Assembly: GCA_037446915.1 (NCBI GenBank)
Contig: JBBIHP010000106.1
Coordinates: forward strand, 1 to 9,295
Direction of reading: 5' to 3'
DNA from: DSXH01 sp037446915
GTDB taxonomy: Bacteria > Bacteroidota > Ignavibacteria > Ignavibacteriales > Melioribacteraceae
DNA: 9,295 nt
Of the stretch, positions 6,616 to 9,295 are shown one piece after another. A program made the position numbers and the translations under genes. The notes below the pieces were generated by a model, which was given only the letters and a program-made list of their open reading frames with translations, ran no database searches and was not told the DNA's origin. Within the stretch, counting starts at the first letter, position 1, and every line of letters begins with the position of its first letter.

Positions 6616-6630
6616 AATTATAATCTATTC

Positions 6631-7404
6631 TTAAATTTCTTTATGAACCAGAGTTGATGATGCTTGAGCTGTTGGAAAAACTATCATCTGTGCAATGTTC
6701 ACATGTTTAGGTCTTGTTGCAACATAAACAATAGCGTCGGCAATGTCATCGGGTGAAAGCGGAGTGTAACCTTTATAGACTGAATCTGCTTTCTCTTCAT
6801 CTCCATAGAACCGTACTTTACTAAATCCGGTTTGAACAAGTCCCGGATCGATAGTACTTATACGAATATTTTTATCCATAACATCCGCCCGCAATGATTT
6901 TGTAATAGCGGCAACAGCATGTTTGGATGCACAATAAACCGCACCGCGCGGATATGCTTCGTGTCCGGCTATTGAACCGATATTTATTATGTGACCATCT
7001 TTCCGTTCTACCATTTGATGTATAATAGCATTAGTAACGTAAAGTAAACCTTTGATATTAGTATCAATCATTTCCTCCCAGCCATCCGGATTATCTTCAT
7101 AAAGTTTATTCATTCCCCTTCCCATACCGGCATTGTTGATAAGTATATCAATCCTCTTCCACACATCGGGCAGGGACTTAACAGCATCATCAACTTCTTT
7201 TTTCTTAGTCACATCTAATTGAAACGGATAAACATTTACGTTGTATTTTTTCTTGATATCATTTGCAATTTCATCAACAAGGTTTTTTCTGCGCGCACTT
7301 ATAAGGAGATCGGCACCTTCTTTTGCTAAAGCATAAACACATGATTTTCCGATACCGGAAGTAACGCCGGTAATAAATACTTTTTTCCCATTTAACGATT
7401 CCAT
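6631..7404 (-). CDS. YdfG-like short-chain dehydrogenase/reductase
   Basis: A 257-residue cytoplasmic NAD(P)-dependent oxidoreductase of the classical short-chain family. Counting from the ATG at 7404, the cofactor motif TGVTSGIG is at 12-19, LDV at 64-66, NNAG at 90-93, and the catalytic set N116, S144, Y157, K161 is complete (YCASK). PG follows at 187-188. SARR after the second strand suggests NADP(H) preference. The stretches IDILINNAGMGRGM, GHIINIGSIAG and VRFYGDEEKADSVY resemble E. coli YdfG, which oxidises 3-hydroxy acids such as serine and 3-hydroxypropionate or reduces malonic semialdehyde. The true substrate is not proven. A TTG at 7416 would add four residues, but GGAAGGTG (7407-7414) serves the ATG. 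The gene is followed by its own terminator and is divergent from the copper ATPase. Confidence 0.9.
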   Translation of the reverse strand: MESLNGKKVFITGVTSGIGKSCVYALAKEGADLLISARRKNLVDEIANDIKKKYNVNVYPFQLDVTKKKEVDDAVKSLPDVWKRIDILINNAGMGRGMNKLYEDNPDGWEEMIDTNIKGLLYVTNAIIHQMVERKDGHIINIGSIAGHEAYPRGAVYCASKHAVAAITKSLRADVMDKNIRISTIDPGLVQTGFSKVRFYGDEEKADSVYKGYTPLSPDDIADAIVYVATRPKHVNIAQMIVFPTAQASSTLVHKEI

Positions 7405-7406
7405 TA

Positions 7407-7414
7407 CACCTTCC
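7407..7414 (-). promoter_or_regulatory. Ribosome binding site of the YdfG-like gene
   Basis: The minus strand reads GGAAGGTG just before the ATG at 7404. It overlaps the alternative TTG at 7416, which makes that start unlikely. Confidence 0.6.
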
Positions 7415-7439
7415 AATTTTTGTTACGTAAAATTATGTT

Positions 7440-7470
7440 CAAATATGGAATTCTCAAATTTTATATCATA
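7440..7470 (-). promoter_or_regulatory. Candidate promoter of the YdfG-like gene
   Basis: The minus strand has CATATTTG (7447-7440), one mismatch to TAnnTTTG. Nineteen bases upstream is TATG (7470-7467), one mismatch to TTTG. The predicted leader would be about 30 bases. The match is tentative. Confidence 0.25.
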
Positions 7471-7526
7471 AAAAAATTTTCTGGATTGACGATAGTCTTT
7501 ATTAGACAAAACATCCAGAATTTTTT
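7470..7526. terminator. Terminator-like hairpin in the YdfG / ccoI divergent gap
   Basis: TTCTGGAT (7479-7486) pairs exactly with ATCCAGAA (7513-7520). Inside, GTCT (7495-7498) and AGAC (7504-7507) form a small inner stem. The right arm is followed by six T, and an A-run starts before the left arm (7470-7476), so it looks like a terminator in either direction. No gene ends here: both neighbours start and run outward. It may be an attenuator in the ccoI leader, the end of an unannotated small RNA, or an operator. The rest of the gap (7405-7594) is AT-rich with no other clear element. Confidence 0.55.
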
Positions 7527-7594
7527 ATCTTGCGTTCAGGGTTGTCATTCAATACGTTAATTAATTATCACTCCAACAAATCATTAATATTTAT

Positions 7595-9295
7595 TTGGAA
7601 AGGGAAACAAATAACCAGAATTTAGCAATTTCAGAGGATCAGTCAGGTTCAAAGATATTCTGCTATCATTGCGGTGATGAATGCTCCGATGAATCAATTA
7701 ATATTAATGAAAAAATTTTTTGCTGTAACGGGTGTAAAACCGTTTACGAAATTCTGAATCAGCACGACCTGTGTAATTATTATTCGATAGAGAACTCCCC
7801 GGGAATAACAAAAAAATATGATATAAAACGCAACCTCGATTTTCTTGATGATATCTTTGCTAAAGGAAAATTTATTGATTTTACCGATGGTAAAATTTCA
7901 AAAGCAACATTTACAATTCCACAAATGCACTGTAGTTCCTGCATCTGGATTCTAGAAAATCTTTATAAGCTTAATCCGGGCATTATTTCCTCACAGGTTA
8001 ATTTCCTTCAGAAGAAATTGTTCATCAACTTTTCCGAAGAAAAAACCAGCTTAAAGCAGATTGCCGCACTCCTCGATTCAATTGGTTATGAACCGTTACT
8101 AAATCTTGAAGAGAAACAGGAAGAAAAAGTAAAAAGAGAGAATAAAAATCTTTATTATAAAATAGGGATTGCGGGATTTTGCTTTGGCAATATAATGCTG
8201 TTAAGTTTCCCGGAATACCTATCAATAGGAACTGAAGAACTTCCGGAGATAAAAAGAATTTTTGCTTTCCTGAATATAATTCTTTCTCTCCCCGTTTTTT
8301 TCTACAGCAGTCTGGATTATTTTTCTTCTGCATGGAAAGGACTTAAGAAAAAAATTGTGAACATAGATGTTCCAATTGCCCTTGGTATTCTTGTCCTTTT
8401 CATTAGAAGTATTATCGACATTCTGTTTTTGAATGGAGCCGGTTACCTCGATTCTTTAAGCGGACTTGTATTTTTTCTTCTTATCGGTAGATTATTTCAA
8501 AACAAAACTTATGAAACACTTAACTTCGAGAGGAATTACAAATCCTATTTCCCTATCTCTGTGACAATAAGGAAAGAAAATATAGAGACGACAATTCCTG
8601 TTGAAAAACTGGAAACCGGAACACGTATCATTATACGTAATAATGAGCTGATTCCAGCAGATTCAATTCTAATGAAAGGTAATGCCAATATTGATTATAG
8701 TTTTGTAACGGGAGAATCAATTCCAGTTTCGAAAAATACCGGCGAGATGATCTATGCTGGTGGAAGACAGATTGGCGGTGCGATTGAACTTGAAACAATA
8801 AAAGAGATCTCGCAAAGCTATCTTACGCAATTATGGAACAGCAAGGCATTCCACAAAGAGGATGAATCAAGGATAGTTTCGCTTGCAAATTCCATCAGCA
8901 AACATTTTACATTTATCGTTCTATTTATAGCTATTGCCGGCGCAATTTACTGGTTAATTGTTGATGCAGCACTTTCATTTAATGCGTTTACGGCTGTTTT
9001 GATTGTTGCGTGCCCATGTGCACTTGCTCTTTCAACCCCGTTTACTTTAGGGAACACTCTTAGAATTTTCGGACGTAATAAATTTTATTTGAAGAACACA
9101 CACGTAATAGAAAAACTTGCAAGCGTTAATCATATTGTTTTTGATAAGACCGGAACAATTACCGAAAATGATGCAACATTAGTTAGTTTCGATGGTCAAC
9201 TCACACATGATTATAAATTGCTTATAAAATCCGCAGTAAGAAATTCTTCACACCCGTTAAGCCGTGCGATTTATGATTATTTGCATGATGCCGGT
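7595..9295 (+). CDS. ccoI: Copper-transporting P1B-type ATPase, CcoI/FixI type, N-terminal part
   Basis: This inner-membrane pump moves Cu(I) outward using ATP; CcoI/FixI members supply copper for assembly of cbb3-type cytochrome c oxidase. The visible 567 codons are open at the right edge. An N-terminal cysteine-rich metal-binding domain has CYHCGDEC at 23-30 and CCNGC at 43-47. A heavy-metal-associated domain has CSSC at 113-116. Membrane segments start near 188, 221, 257 and 284. The actuator TGES is at 372-375, the copper-translocating CPC at 473-475, the phosphorylated aspartate D517 in DKTGT at 517-521, and the HP motif at 553-554. The cysteine-rich domain ahead of the HMA domain is what points to CcoI rather than CopA. 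A stop at 7562-7564 leaves TTG 7595 as the only standard start before the metal-binding domain, and it has no Shine-Dalgarno; the next in-frame ATG is inside the HMA domain. The remaining nucleotide-binding domain and last helices lie outside. Confidence 0.92.
   Translation, partial: MERETNNQNLAISEDQSGSKIFCYHCGDECSDESININEKIFCCNGCKTVYEILNQHDLCNYYSIENSPGITKKYDIKRNLDFLDDIFAKGKFIDFTDGKISKATFTIPQMHCSSCIWILENLYKLNPGIISSQVNFLQKKLFINFSEEKTSLKQIAALLDSIGYEPLLNLEEKQEEKVKRENKNLYYKIGIAGFCFGNIMLLSFPEYLSIGTEELPEIKRIFAFLNIILSLPVFFYSSLDYFSSAWKGLKKKIVNIDVPIALGILVLFIRSIIDILFLNGAGYLDSLSGLVFFLLIGRLFQNKTYETLNFERNYKSYFPISVTIRKENIETTIPVEKLETGTRIIIRNNELIPADSILMKGNANIDYSFVTGESIPVSKNTGEMIYAGGRQIGGAIELETIKEISQSYLTQLWNSKAFHKEDESRIVSLANSISKHFTFIVLFIAIAGAIYWLIVDAALSFNAFTAVLIVACPCALALSTPFTLGNTLRIFGRNKFYLKNTHVIEKLASVNHIVFDKTGTITENDATLVSFDGQLTHDYKLLIKSAVRNSSHPLSRAIYDYLHDAG

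Noticed and set aside
7480..7565. FNR/CRP-type operator ahead of ccoI
   Set aside because: TTGAC and TTGTC half-sites occur, but no TTGAT-N4-ATCAA arrangement is present.
8025..8333. 102-codon minus-strand open frame inside ccoI
   Set aside because: Antisense to the ATPase membrane region, whose conserved frame explains the sequence; no start signals.

Overview
The window carries eight protein genes on AT-rich DNA, two of them cut by the window edges. No rRNA, tRNA, CRISPR array, insertion sequence or phage gene was seen, and no gene-free gap reaches 300 bases. The gene set (PII-uridylyltransferase, tyrosine phenol-lyase, short QueF plus QueC, a CcoI/FixI-type copper ATPase) and several TAnnTTTG-like promoter boxes suggest the Bacteroidota/Chlorobi/Ignavibacteria group. 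This placement is an inference from recalled family knowledge; no database was searched.

Left block, minus strand (about 5370 down to 1): an MFS transporter, queC, queF, a tyrosine phenol-lyase gene and the N-terminal 489 codons of glnD follow one another in the same direction. queC and queF are the nitrile-forming and nitrile-reducing steps of queuosine precursor synthesis (CDG to preQ0 to preQ1). queD, queE and tgt are not in the window. The phenol-lyase has every residue I can check that separates tyrosine phenol-lyase from tryptophanase. A hairpin separates it from glnD.

Centre (5370-6600): a YciO-type member of the YrdC/Sua5 family is divergent from the MFS gene. It faces a small, unrecognised 79-residue gene on the minus strand, which has a consensus Shine-Dalgarno. 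A long inverted repeat lies between the MFS gene and yciO.

Right block (6571-9295): a YdfG-like short-chain dehydrogenase on the minus strand ends in a strong intrinsic terminator. It is divergent from a copper-transporting P1B-type ATPase of the CcoI/FixI kind, which runs off the right edge and implies a cbb3-type cytochrome oxidase. A terminator-like hairpin in the roughly 190-base divergent gap between them has no gene to terminate.

Most of the window is housekeeping and accessory metabolism. I found no convincing new multi-gene system. The items most worth a second look are the hairpin ahead of ccoI, the unknown small gene, the enzyme assignment of the phenol-lyase, and the palindromic intergenic segments. 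Four starts differ from the longest open frame (queC, yciO, the small gene, the dehydrogenase), each moved to a better-supported ATG.
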